Part shown: positions 1-5,997 of the stretch, one piece after another
How the letters are laid out: each line of letters opens with the position of its first letter
How positions within the stretch are numbered: position 1 is the first letter of the stretch
From: Afipia sp.
Lineage (GTDB): Bacteria > Pseudomonadota > Alphaproteobacteria > Rhizobiales > Xanthobacteraceae
Direction: 5' to 3'
DNA length: 9,364 nt
Assembly: GCA_020056155.1 (NCBI GenBank)
Contig: JAGVII010000452.1
Coordinates: 1 to 9,364 of the forward strand
Notes under the pieces: generated by a model
Database searches by the model: none
What the model saw: only the letters and a program-made list of their open reading frames with translations
Told to the model about the DNA's origin: nothing
Made by a program: the position numbers and the translations under genes

Positions 1-414
1 CCGACTTACAATTTTGGTTTCAAGACCAAATACTTGCGGTGCGGAGATCTTCAGCTTCATCTGTTCGAACTTGAAGATAGCATCCCGGTTTATCAGCACT
101 TCGCGCTCGACGTGGACGATTTTCACGCAGCGTATGAGAAGGCGAAAGCGATTGGCGCGCTGGATTCCAAGGCCTTCCGCAATCCTGTCAACGAGTTGCC
201 TGACGGCTGCGTGCAGATGTATCTGCGCGACCCTGCCGGAAACCTAGTCGAAATCGACTGGCCAGATGTGGCCACACTGGATCGTTCGCGGATTCCGGAA
301 ATGAAGCTGCTGTCCGAATTCGCAACCCAGGATGACGAAGGATTGAAAGCGTCGCTCTACCTCGATCGGCCGCACATCAAGCCGAACGCTCCCAGAAAAG
401 CAGCGGCGCGATAA
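1..414 (+). CDS. VOC-family metalloenzyme (glyoxalase/extradiol dioxygenase fold), C-terminal part
   Basis: The reading frame is open from the first base of the window, so the N-terminus lies outside; the 137 visible residues end at TAA. They look like the end of one beta-alpha-beta-beta-beta module plus a complete second module of the vicinal-oxygen-chelate fold. A strand holding LHLFE (about residues 19-23 of the fragment) is followed by QHFALDVDD, where His33 fits a metal ligand, and by YLRDPAGNLVEIDWP, where Glu84 fits the last metal ligand. Family members bind a divalent metal and include glyoxalase I, extradiol ring-cleavage dioxygenases, epimerases and fosfomycin resistance proteins. 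A polar, basic tail of about 45 residues follows the domain. Only 16 bases separate it from the downstream flavin monooxygenase, so it probably belongs to the same operon. A ring-cleavage or glyoxalase-like role in catabolism fits the neighbours better than antibiotic resistance, but the fragment cannot decide. A TTG at 34 would be an internal start and would cut the fold, so it was not chosen. Confidence 0.85.
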   Translation, partial: PTYNFGFKTKYLRCGDLQLHLFELEDSIPVYQHFALDVDDFHAAYEKAKAIGALDSKAFRNPVNELPDGCVQMYLRDPAGNLVEIDWPDVATLDRSRIPEMKLLSEFATQDDEGLKASLYLDRPHIKPNAPRKAAAR

Positions 415-430
415 CAGTCAGGAGGCAGTC

Positions 431-1651
431 ATGTCAGGCACCGTTCACAAACTGGACCGGCGTTCGAGCGGTCAGGACGACGCGTATTCCGAGATGTTGC
501 AGCGTGCCCATGCGCTTGTTCCAAAGCTGCGCGAGCGTGCCGCGAAGACCGAGGAGATGCGGCGTCTTCCTCCCGAGACCGAGAAGGAGCTTCACGAGGC
601 TGGCCTGTTCAGGATTCTTCAGCCCAAGCGGGTCGGCGGTTCGGAGCTGGATTACGTCGCGCTGGTTGACTTCGCCGATGTTGTCGCGCTGGCCGATGCT
701 TCTGTTGCATGGAATCTCGCAAACCTGGCGAGCCATCACTGGATGCTCGGCATGTTCGACGAACGGGCACAGGATCTAATCTGGAAGGAAAATCCCGACG
801 CTCTCATCGCATCGTCGTTTGTGTTTCCGGCCGGCCGTGCCACCAGGGTGGCGGGGGGATATAAACTGTCTGGCCGCTGGCCATTCTCGTCGGGCGTCGA
901 TTCAAGCACCTGGAACATGCTCGCAGGCATAGTGTCGTCTGATGACGACGCGGATGGTGTTGAGTATCGCGTGTTTCTGCTGAAGCAGGATGACTACAAG
1001 ATTCTCGATACGTGGAATTCCACGGGGCTGAAGGGGACGGGGTCGAACGATGTAGAGGCCAAGGATGTGTTTGTCCCCGACCATATGACGCTTGCCGTCA
1101 GGGACGTGGCCGGCGGCCCGACGCCGGGAAGCACCATAAATCACGGGCCGCTTTACGCGCTGCCTGTATTTGCATTGTTTCCGTTTGTCCTCTCGGGCGC
1201 TGCGCTGGGCAACGCGCAGGCGTGTCTGGACGACTACATCGATATCGCCCGGCATCGTGCCTCGACCTACAACCGCGCTAAGCTCGGTGATTTGCAAACA
1301 ACGCAAATCAAGATTGCCGAAGCATCGGCAAAGATCGATGCGGCACGTCTCATCATGCGGCGGACCTGCATTGACGCCATGGCTGACGCCCGGCGCGGAG
1401 ATGTTCCTCTGCTTGCAGAGAAGACGAAGTACCGGCGGGACGGCGCCTATGCAGTCAACCTGTGTACGGAGGCTGTTTCGTTGCTATTTTCGGCAAGCGG
1501 AGCGCGCGGTCTTTACACCACCGGCGCACTTCAGCGGCAGTTCCGGGACGCGCATGCGATCAACGCGCATATTGCGTTCAGCTTCGACGCTGCCGGAACA
1601 AATTACGGCCGTGTCGCGCTCGATCTGCCATCTGAAAATCTGACCCTCTAG
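431..1651 (+). CDS. Two-component flavin-dependent monooxygenase, oxygenase subunit (acyl-CoA dehydrogenase fold, HsaA/HpaB-C2 type)
   Basis: At 406 residues it is the usual length for group D flavin monooxygenases, which use reduced FMN or FAD made by a separate reductase to hydroxylate phenolic or other aromatic substrates. The acyl-CoA dehydrogenase architecture is visible: a helical N-terminal domain (about 20-125, with GLFRILQPKRVGG at 58-70), a beta domain (about 126-235, with GRWPFSSG at 148-155 and GTGSNDVEAKDVFVPD at 202-217) and a helical C-terminal domain (about 240-395). The C-terminal RDAHAINAHIAF segment (372-383) is where this family carries its late conserved histidine, unlike the catalytic glutamate of true acyl-CoA dehydrogenases. 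The ATG has a strong AGGAGG site at 420-425. The flavin reductase gene starts 10 bases downstream, which supports a monooxygenase over a fatty acid dehydrogenase. The closest characterised types are 3-HSA hydroxylase (HsaA) and 4-hydroxyphenylacetate hydroxylase C2; the substrate here is unknown. Confidence 0.9.
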   Translation: MSGTVHKLDRRSSGQDDAYSEMLQRAHALVPKLRERAAKTEEMRRLPPETEKELHEAGLFRILQPKRVGGSELDYVALVDFADVVALADASVAWNLANLASHHWMLGMFDERAQDLIWKENPDALIASSFVFPAGRATRVAGGYKLSGRWPFSSGVDSSTWNMLAGIVSSDDDADGVEYRVFLLKQDDYKILDTWNSTGLKGTGSNDVEAKDVFVPDHMTLAVRDVAGGPTPGSTINHGPLYALPVFALFPFVLSGAALGNAQACLDDYIDIARHRASTYNRAKLGDLQTTQIKIAEASAKIDAARLIMRRTCIDAMADARRGDVPLLAEKTKYRRDGAYAVNLCTEAVSLLFSASGARGLYTTGALQRQFRDAHAINAHIAFSFDAAGTNYGRVALDLPSENLTL

Positions 1652-1661
1652 GGGGTATGCC

Positions 1662-2201
1662 ATGGCAGCCTCTTCGCAGAATCCCTCTGAACTCGGGAAT
1701 GAACTGTCGAGCGACAGTTCTTCAATTGATCCGCGCGATTTTCGCAATGCGTTGGGATCATACGCTACCGGTGTTACGGTCATCACGGCGGCGACGCAGG
1801 ATGGCCAGCAGGCGGGACTGACCTGCAATTCGTTCGCGTCGGTTTCCCTGAATCCTCCGTTGGTGCTCTGGAGCCTGGTAAGTTATTCGCCGAGCATGAG
1901 CATTTTTCAGAATGCGAGCCATTTTGCAGTCAACGTGCTCGGGGCATCCCAGCAGGCGCTGGCAACGCAGTTTGCCACGCGCGCCGAGAACAAGTTTGCC
2001 GGGGTATCCTGGGAGCCCGGCCTGGGTGGTGCACCTGTGCTGGTTGATGCCGTTGCCACATTCCAGTGCCGCGGCGCCGACCGCTATTACGGGGGCGACC
2101 ACGTAATTTTCCTTGGTGCGGTGGAGGCTTATGCGTACAACCGTGCCGAGCCGCTGCTCTTTGCACGCGGCAACTTTGGTCACTTCGTTCCCGGGGCTTG
2201 A
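1662..2201 (+). CDS. NAD(P)H:flavin oxidoreductase, reductase component of the two-component monooxygenase (HpaC/HsaB/RutF type)
   Basis: This 179-residue protein has the flavin-reductase-like split-barrel domain. After a polar N-terminal tail (1-24) comes DFRNALGSYATGVTVITA (26-43), then the flavin-binding stretch GLTCNSFASVSLNPPLV (52-68), FAVNVL (88-93) and the late GDHVIFLGAVEAY (145-157), where the GDH triplet is a family hallmark linked to nicotinamide binding and hydride transfer. It should reduce FMN or FAD with NAD(P)H and pass the reduced flavin to the oxygenase encoded just upstream. The start ATG lies 6 bases after AGGGGG at 1650-1655, which overlaps the previous stop codon, so translation is probably coupled. 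It could also supply the luciferase-like monooxygenase encoded at 4789-5895, which has no reductase gene next to it in this window. Confidence 0.92.
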   Translation: MAASSQNPSELGNELSSDSSSIDPRDFRNALGSYATGVTVITAATQDGQQAGLTCNSFASVSLNPPLVLWSLVSYSPSMSIFQNASHFAVNVLGASQQALATQFATRAENKFAGVSWEPGLGGAPVLVDAVATFQCRGADRYYGGDHVIFLGAVEAYAYNRAEPLLFARGNFGHFVPGA

Positions 2202-2215
2202 TCCCGCAGGCTTTT

Positions 2216-2917
2216 ATGGCAAAGAAATCTTCTCCATCGGTTACCCGCGTCAAGCAGAAGCGCCTGTCTCCCGAGGATCGGCGTCAGGAATTTGTCCGCA
2301 AGGCGACGGAGTTCTTTTCCGAGGAGGGATTCAACGGCGGCACCCGCGAGCTTGCGCGGCGGCTGGGCGTGACCCAGCCGCTGCTCTATCGCTACTTCCC
2401 AAGCAAGGAAGAGCTCATCAAGGAGGTCTACCGCAAGGTTTACCTGGAGCCGCTCGATACGGGGTGGGAAAAGCTTCTCACCAACCGGTCGCGTCCGATC
2501 CGTGAGCGGCTTGTGCAATTCTATGAGGCCTACACCAACGTGATCTTCACGCGAAAGTGGCTGAGGATCTACTTGTTCTCAGGTCTTAAAGGTCTCGACA
2601 TCAACCGCTGGTACGTGGGCGTGGTACGCGACAAGATACTGACGCGCATTATCAAGGAATGCAGATTTGAAGCGGGTCTGCCGACACAGGCGAAGCCTAC
2701 CGCGGCGGAAATCGAAATGGCCTGGGTTTTCCATGGCGGCATTTTCTACTACGGCGTCCGCCGTTATATCTACGAGATGGATCCTCTTCAGGAGAAGGAG
2801 GAGATGATCGCCAACGCGATTGACGGTTACCTTGCGGGGTTTGCACGGATATCCGGTCAAGACGCCAAGCGGTCTGCGGTGAAATCAAACCGGCTCAATG
2901 CCGCCGCTCTTCGCTGA
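2216..2917 (+). CDS. TetR/AcrR-family transcriptional regulator
   Basis: The protein has 233 residues. The N-terminal DNA-binding domain spans about 22-70: helix 1 RRQEFVRKATEFFSEEGF, then a helix-turn-helix at about 42-62 (TRELARRLGVTQPLLYRYF) followed by PSKEELI, the standard TetR signature. The C-terminal helical part (about 80-215) is the ligand-binding and dimerisation region and contains an aromatic WVFHGGIFYYGVRRYIY stretch (170-186) that could line a hydrophobic pocket. The frame is open further upstream, but ATG 2216 was chosen because it lies 14 bases after the reductase stop, has GCAGG a few bases before it, and gives a normal N-terminus with a basic lead (MAKKSS). It is the last gene of the operon, so feedback control of that operon is likely. 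Its ligand is unknown. Its final 33 bases overlap the end of the opposing Gfo/Idh gene. Confidence 0.93.
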   Translation: MAKKSSPSVTRVKQKRLSPEDRRQEFVRKATEFFSEEGFNGGTRELARRLGVTQPLLYRYFPSKEELIKEVYRKVYLEPLDTGWEKLLTNRSRPIRERLVQFYEAYTNVIFTRKWLRIYLFSGLKGLDINRWYVGVVRDKILTRIIKECRFEAGLPTQAKPTAAEIEMAWVFHGGIFYYGVRRYIYEMDPLQEKEEMIANAIDGYLAGFARISGQDAKRSAVKSNRLNAAALR

Positions 2918-3874
2918 GCGCTGAATGGCCTCGAACGTCCGGACGTTCATGAGCATCTCATCGTAGGTCACGGGATAGGCAAGGCCGCCGAGCGCTGCCC
3001 GCCCGAAAGCTTCCAGATTGTCACGCACCGCCGGATGAGGCTGATAATAGGCCGCCGCCGGTGCCTGATCGCGGAGAACGCGGGTAACGTCCCATCCAGT
3101 CGGATTCTCGGGATGAGTCCGGTCGCGAATTTCCATCCATCCCTTTGATCCAAGCAGCGCGAGGCGGCCCATGAATGGTGTCGCAAGGACCGCGTTCAGT
3201 GTCGCCGTCGCACCGCTTTCGAATCCGATGGTGATCGACAGCGTATCTCCGTTGGCGAAATGGCTTCCGAGAGTCGCGAGCCGCGCCCACACATGGGTGG
3301 GCTTTCCGAGCATCGCGATCGACAGGTCCACCAGATGAATGCCGGTTGCCGACAAGGGGCCGACGGGATTGTCCGTGTTTGACAGACGCCAGTTATCTGG
3401 CGGCAGTTTGAGAAACTTGTCCTGGCTGAAATTACCTTCAAGCACGAGTGCGTTGCCGAACTCGCCGTCGGCTAACCGCTTTCGCATTTCGATCACGGCA
3501 GGCTCGAAGCGTCGCTCATGGCCGATGCCGAGTTGCACTTTTGCAGTTTTGACTGCGGCGATGGCGCTTTCGGCGCCGGCTGCGGTGGTGCAGAGCGGCT
3601 TTTCGCAGAAGACGTGACGCCCCGACCGGGCAGCGGCCTCGATCTGGGCCGCGTGATGGTCTTGCGGGGTGCAGAGAATGACCGCATCGATATCGGACCG
3701 CGCCAGTGCATCTTTAAAGCGCGCAGATGTTTCAAGCCCCAACGCGGCACCCTTCGCACGCATCGGCTCCAGCGGATCGATGCCCAGCACCGGCTTGACG
3801 ACGTCACTGGTCGCGAGATTGCTGGCGATGGTCTGTCCCCACCATCCCAGCCCGACAACGGCGGCCCGGATCAT
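2885..3874 (-). CDS. Gfo/Idh/MocA-family NAD(P)-dependent oxidoreductase
   Basis: This 329-residue protein has the two-domain layout of the family. The N-terminal Rossmann fold begins MIRAAVVGLGWWG with the dinucleotide-binding glycines at 8-13 and an acidic residue (Asp33) at the end of the second strand, which favours NAD over NADP. It continues with DAVILCTPQDHH (63-74) and the conserved CEKPL (90-94) whose lysine is catalytic in the family. The C-terminal alpha/beta domain has GHERRFEP (118-125) and the ATGIHLVDLSIAMLG segment (176-190) containing the usual active-site Asp and His. Members oxidise or reduce sugars, inositols, biliverdin, dihydrodiols and related alcohols, so the substrate cannot be named. 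A GGAG sits 8 bases before the ATG, and the hydrolase gene ends 20 bases upstream, making this the third gene of the minus-strand operon. In a catabolic setting a dihydrodiol- or hydroxy-intermediate dehydrogenase role is possible but not shown. Confidence 0.92.
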   Translation of the reverse strand: MIRAAVVGLGWWGQTIASNLATSDVVKPVLGIDPLEPMRAKGAALGLETSARFKDALARSDIDAVILCTPQDHHAAQIEAAARSGRHVFCEKPLCTTAAGAESAIAAVKTAKVQLGIGHERRFEPAVIEMRKRLADGEFGNALVLEGNFSQDKFLKLPPDNWRLSNTDNPVGPLSATGIHLVDLSIAMLGKPTHVWARLATLGSHFANGDTLSITIGFESGATATLNAVLATPFMGRLALLGSKGWMEIRDRTHPENPTGWDVTRVLRDQAPAAAYYQPHPAVRDNLEAFGRAALGGLAYPVTYDEMLMNVRTFEAIQRSAKSGGIEPV

Positions 3875-3894
3875 TTTCTGCGCTCCACAGGGAT

Positions 3895-4770
3895 TTAGAC
3901 CTTGGCCATCTGACCGCGATACCAGTCACCGATCTCGCTCGCCGTCATTAGCGCCACGCCATCGTGGTCGATGACGTAATCAAGAAGTTGTTCCAGATAC
4001 TTGATCCGGTGCGGAACGCCAGTGATGTAGGGATGGATCGAGATCGCCATCACACGGGCGTTGTCCGCCCCTTCGAGATAGAGCCGGTCGAACTGATCGA
4101 TGCTCCGGCGCAGGAACTGGTCTGCCGCCATGTGATGCAGTGCGTGAACAACAATGTCGTTGGTCTCGACGGTGTAGGGGATCGTCGTGATTGTCCCGTG
4201 AGGCGTTTCGATGTCCTGAGGAAGGTCGTCGATCACCCAGTCTGCGACATATTCGATCCCGTTGAGGCGAAGCAGATCGAGCGTCTCATCGGTTTCCGTG
4301 AGGCCGGGACTCTCCCACGAGCGGGGCGCCTTGCCCGTGAACTCTGCAATCGTATCAACCGCGCGTTTGATCGCGTCGCCCTGATTGTCGAGCTTGTGCA
4401 TCGGCCCCTGCAGGAAGCCATGCCCCATGAACTCGAAGCCGGCCTCGCGCGCCGCTGATGCTACGCGTGGATACGATGTGCAGACGTTCCCATTGATGGC
4501 GAGCGTCGTTGGAATATTTCTATCCGTAAGCGCCTTGAACTGACGCCAGAAGCCCGCGCGCATTCCGTACTCATGCCAGGCCCAGTTCGGCACGTCGGGA
4601 AGCAGCGGCTGTCCCATTGGCGGGCTGAGAACCGTACGCGGCATCGCATTCTCGATGCGCCATTCCTCGACATTGAGGATGATCCAGACGGCGAGCTTTT
4701 TGCCGCCTGGAAGCACCAGTTTGGGACGATCGATGATGGCTTGATAGGGAACGCGGTCGGTTAGGGTCAA
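3895..4770 (-). CDS. Polysaccharide-deacetylase-fold hydrolase, PuuE-allantoinase/cyclic-imidase-like
   Basis: The 291 residues match the NodB-like TIM-barrel family in the branch that includes PuuE allantoinase and cyclic imide hydrolase, which open cyclic amides rather than deacetylate glycans. Visible landmarks are KLAVWIILNVEEW (25-37) where classical deacetylases have a T-F-D-D type motif, GFEFMGHGFLQGPMHKL (111-127) with His117, RSWESPGLTET (150-160), TPHGTI (189-194), and AISIHPYITGVPHRI (242-256), which resembles the late His-Pro motif of PuuE. The paired NodB Asp and HxxxH metal motif is therefore altered. The start is a TTG at 4770; the in-frame codon before it runs back to a stop inside the gap, the next in-frame Met is residue 43, and GCAGG lies 8 bases before the TTG. 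It follows the luciferase-like gene by 18 bases. No signal peptide is visible, so a cytoplasmic amidase or imidase is more likely than a wall enzyme. The exact substrate is unknown. Confidence 0.82.
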   Translation of the reverse strand: MTLTDRVPYQAIIDRPKLVLPGGKKLAVWIILNVEEWRIENAMPRTVLSPPMGQPLLPDVPNWAWHEYGMRAGFWRQFKALTDRNIPTTLAINGNVCTSYPRVASAAREAGFEFMGHGFLQGPMHKLDNQGDAIKRAVDTIAEFTGKAPRSWESPGLTETDETLDLLRLNGIEYVADWVIDDLPQDIETPHGTITTIPYTVETNDIVVHALHHMAADQFLRRSIDQFDRLYLEGADNARVMAISIHPYITGVPHRIKYLEQLLDYVIDHDGVALMTASEIGDWYRGQMAKV

Positions 4771-4788
4771 TTGGGATGCCTGCTTCTG

Positions 4789-5895
4789 CTATTCCGCGGC
4801 TTTAGCCAGCTTTGGCGAACCGGCGTTCACCAGAGGCAGCACTTTCTCCGCCGTCAAGATCATGGATTTACGCCCAAGCTCGCGATCTTTCCAATCCTTG
4901 CCCGCGTAGAGCAGCGTCCCGAATGTGCCGACTTCGTTCTGGAATGCAAGGATCTGATCCGCGACGCTGTCCGGCGTACCGTAGATAATCAGCTTGTCGC
5001 AAATCATCTCCAATGTCACTTCGTCGTCTGGCTGATCACGGCGGGTCTTGAACAGTTCGATTCGGCCGTTCTTCTTTAGCTTGGTGAACAGCGACCTGTA
5101 GTAATTCACATACGGGCTATTGGGATCGGTCGCATAGGCTTTGGCTTTCGCTGCGTCGTCAGCAACAAAGATGCTCTTTGCGACACGCCAGTTGGCAGGG
5201 TCTGCGGCGCGGCCGCCCCGTTCACAGCCTTCCACATACTTTGGCCAATGGCTCTTCACCCACGCCGGCATCAGGAAGTTTGCCGAGATCGGATCCCAGC
5301 CCCGGACCGCAGCTTCCGTCACGCCCTTTGAAAATGGTGCGACTGCGGTGACGACGATCGGCGGATGTGGCCGCTGCAGAGGTCGGGGGATATAGCCTTG
5401 GCCGATTTCCCTGATCTGTGTTCGCTGCGTGGACACAGTCCAGTACTTGCCCTGAAGATTGTACGGCGGTTCGCCAGACCAGATGCCGAGCACCTGATTG
5501 ATCGCTTCGAGGAACATCTCGTTGCGGTTGAAATCGAGATTGCCGAACAACTCCGCGTCCGACAGGAGTCCGCCCGGACTGATCCCGAAGATAAACCGTC
5601 CGTCCAGCATGTGATCCAGCATCGCGATAGTAGCCGCGACTGTTGCGGGATGTGTGTTGGGCATGTTCACGGTGCCGGTGCCGAGCTTGATCTGCTTCGT
5701 CGCGGCAGCGATCCAGGCCAGAAACGTGACGCAAGAGGTAATATTCTCGGCCTTATCTGTGACGTGTTCACCGACATAAGCCTCCGTGAATCCCAACTCG
5801 TCAGCCAGAAGGAACGCCTCGCGATCCTCGGACAGCGACTGGCGCCAGTCCTTGTCGAGCGGATGGATCGGCATGGTGAAAAAGCCGAGATTCAT
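4789..5895 (-). CDS. Luciferase-like (LLM class) flavin-dependent monooxygenase
   Basis: From the chosen start the protein has 368 residues and the bacterial-luciferase TIM-barrel layout: N-terminal strand MNLGFFTMP, helix EDREAFLLADELGFTEAYVGEH (23-44), LGTGTVNMPNTHPATVAATIAMLDHMLDGRFIFGISPGG (71-109) with the family's GxGxG-like phosphate region, the insertion region around 150-230, and YGTPDSVADQI (305-315) near the end. Such enzymes use reduced FMN and O2 to oxidise aldehydes, terpenes, sulfonates, ketones or N-compounds; the sequence resembles proteins often annotated as limonene 1,2-monooxygenase-like, a label that rarely fixes the substrate. ATG 5895 was chosen over an upstream ATG at 5982 because it has AGGGA 8 bases before it and begins exactly at the first barrel strand; the 29 extra residues are low-complexity and lack a ribosome site. 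It is first in an operon with the hydrolase and the Gfo/Idh enzyme, and is divergent from the LysR gene. No cognate reductase is adjacent. Confidence 0.9.
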   Translation of the reverse strand: MNLGFFTMPIHPLDKDWRQSLSEDREAFLLADELGFTEAYVGEHVTDKAENITSCVTFLAWIAAATKQIKLGTGTVNMPNTHPATVAATIAMLDHMLDGRFIFGISPGGLLSDAELFGNLDFNRNEMFLEAINQVLGIWSGEPPYNLQGKYWTVSTQRTQIREIGQGYIPRPLQRPHPPIVVTAVAPFSKGVTEAAVRGWDPISANFLMPAWVKSHWPKYVEGCERGGRAADPANWRVAKSIFVADDAAKAKAYATDPNSPYVNYYRSLFTKLKKNGRIELFKTRRDQPDDEVTLEMICDKLIIYGTPDSVADQILAFQNEVGTFGTLLYAGKDWKDRELGRKSMILTAEKVLPLVNAGSPKLAKAAE

Positions 5896-5903
5896 GGCGC
5901 GTT

Positions 5904-5908
5904 TCCCT
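5904..5908 (-). promoter_or_regulatory. Ribosome binding site that fixes the luciferase-like monooxygenase start
   Basis: On the minus strand AGGGA lies 8 bases before the ATG at 5895. The longer alternative start at 5982 has only a T-rich stretch before it. This supports the 368-residue product and leaves the whole 5896-5997 interval as regulatory DNA. Confidence 0.7.
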
Positions 5909-5948
5909 AACTGCTCGTGAATTGAAGCGAACAGTAGCGATTGTGGCT

Positions 5949-5995
5949 CATTAGAAAAATGATTATTCTTACTCAATGGCATTAGGAAAATTGAT
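5949..5995. promoter_or_regulatory. Probable LysR operator region: imperfect palindrome plus near-direct repeats
   Basis: This AT-rich stretch lies in the 102-base gap between the divergent luciferase-like and LysR genes. Bases 5951-5971 form an imperfect inverted repeat centred on G5961: the arms TxAGAAxAAT and ATTxTTCTxA agree except for two mismatched pairs. Separately, CATTAGAAAAATGAT at 5949-5963 recurs as CATTAGGAAAATTGAT at 5980-5995, a 31-base offset or about three helical turns. An ATT-N10-AAT element, which contains a T-N11-A spacing, lies at 5962-5977. LysR-type regulators commonly bind two such half-regions in the shared promoter, activating the divergent gene and repressing their own. 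The second repeat runs almost to the LysR start codon, so autorepression is plausible. The repeats are seen directly; binding is inferred. Confidence 0.5.
5950..5976 (-). promoter_or_regulatory. Candidate weak promoter for the luciferase-like monooxygenase operon
   Basis: Reading the minus strand, TTGAGT (5976-5971) is followed after 15 bases by TCTAAT (5955-5950). The -10 matches five of six consensus bases, but the -35 matches only four and the spacer is short. That is the pattern of a promoter needing an activator, consistent with the adjacent LysR gene and the overlapping palindrome. The assignment is tentative. Confidence 0.3.
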
Positions 5996-5997
5996 GC

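Noticed and set aside
2066..2215. Longer upstream start for the TetR regulator overlapping the flavin reductase
   Set aside because: The extra 50 residues are Arg/Pro-rich out-of-frame translation of the reductase gene, and ATG 2216 has a ribosome site and a normal TetR N-terminus.
3964..4458. 164-residue open frame on the plus strand inside the hydrolase gene
   Set aside because: It is antisense to a well-supported gene with no family resemblance or ribosome site of note.
5896..5982. Longer start (ATG 5982) for the luciferase-like monooxygenase
   Set aside because: The 29 added residues have no ribosome site, do not look like part of the fold, and would place coding sequence across the palindromic regulatory region.
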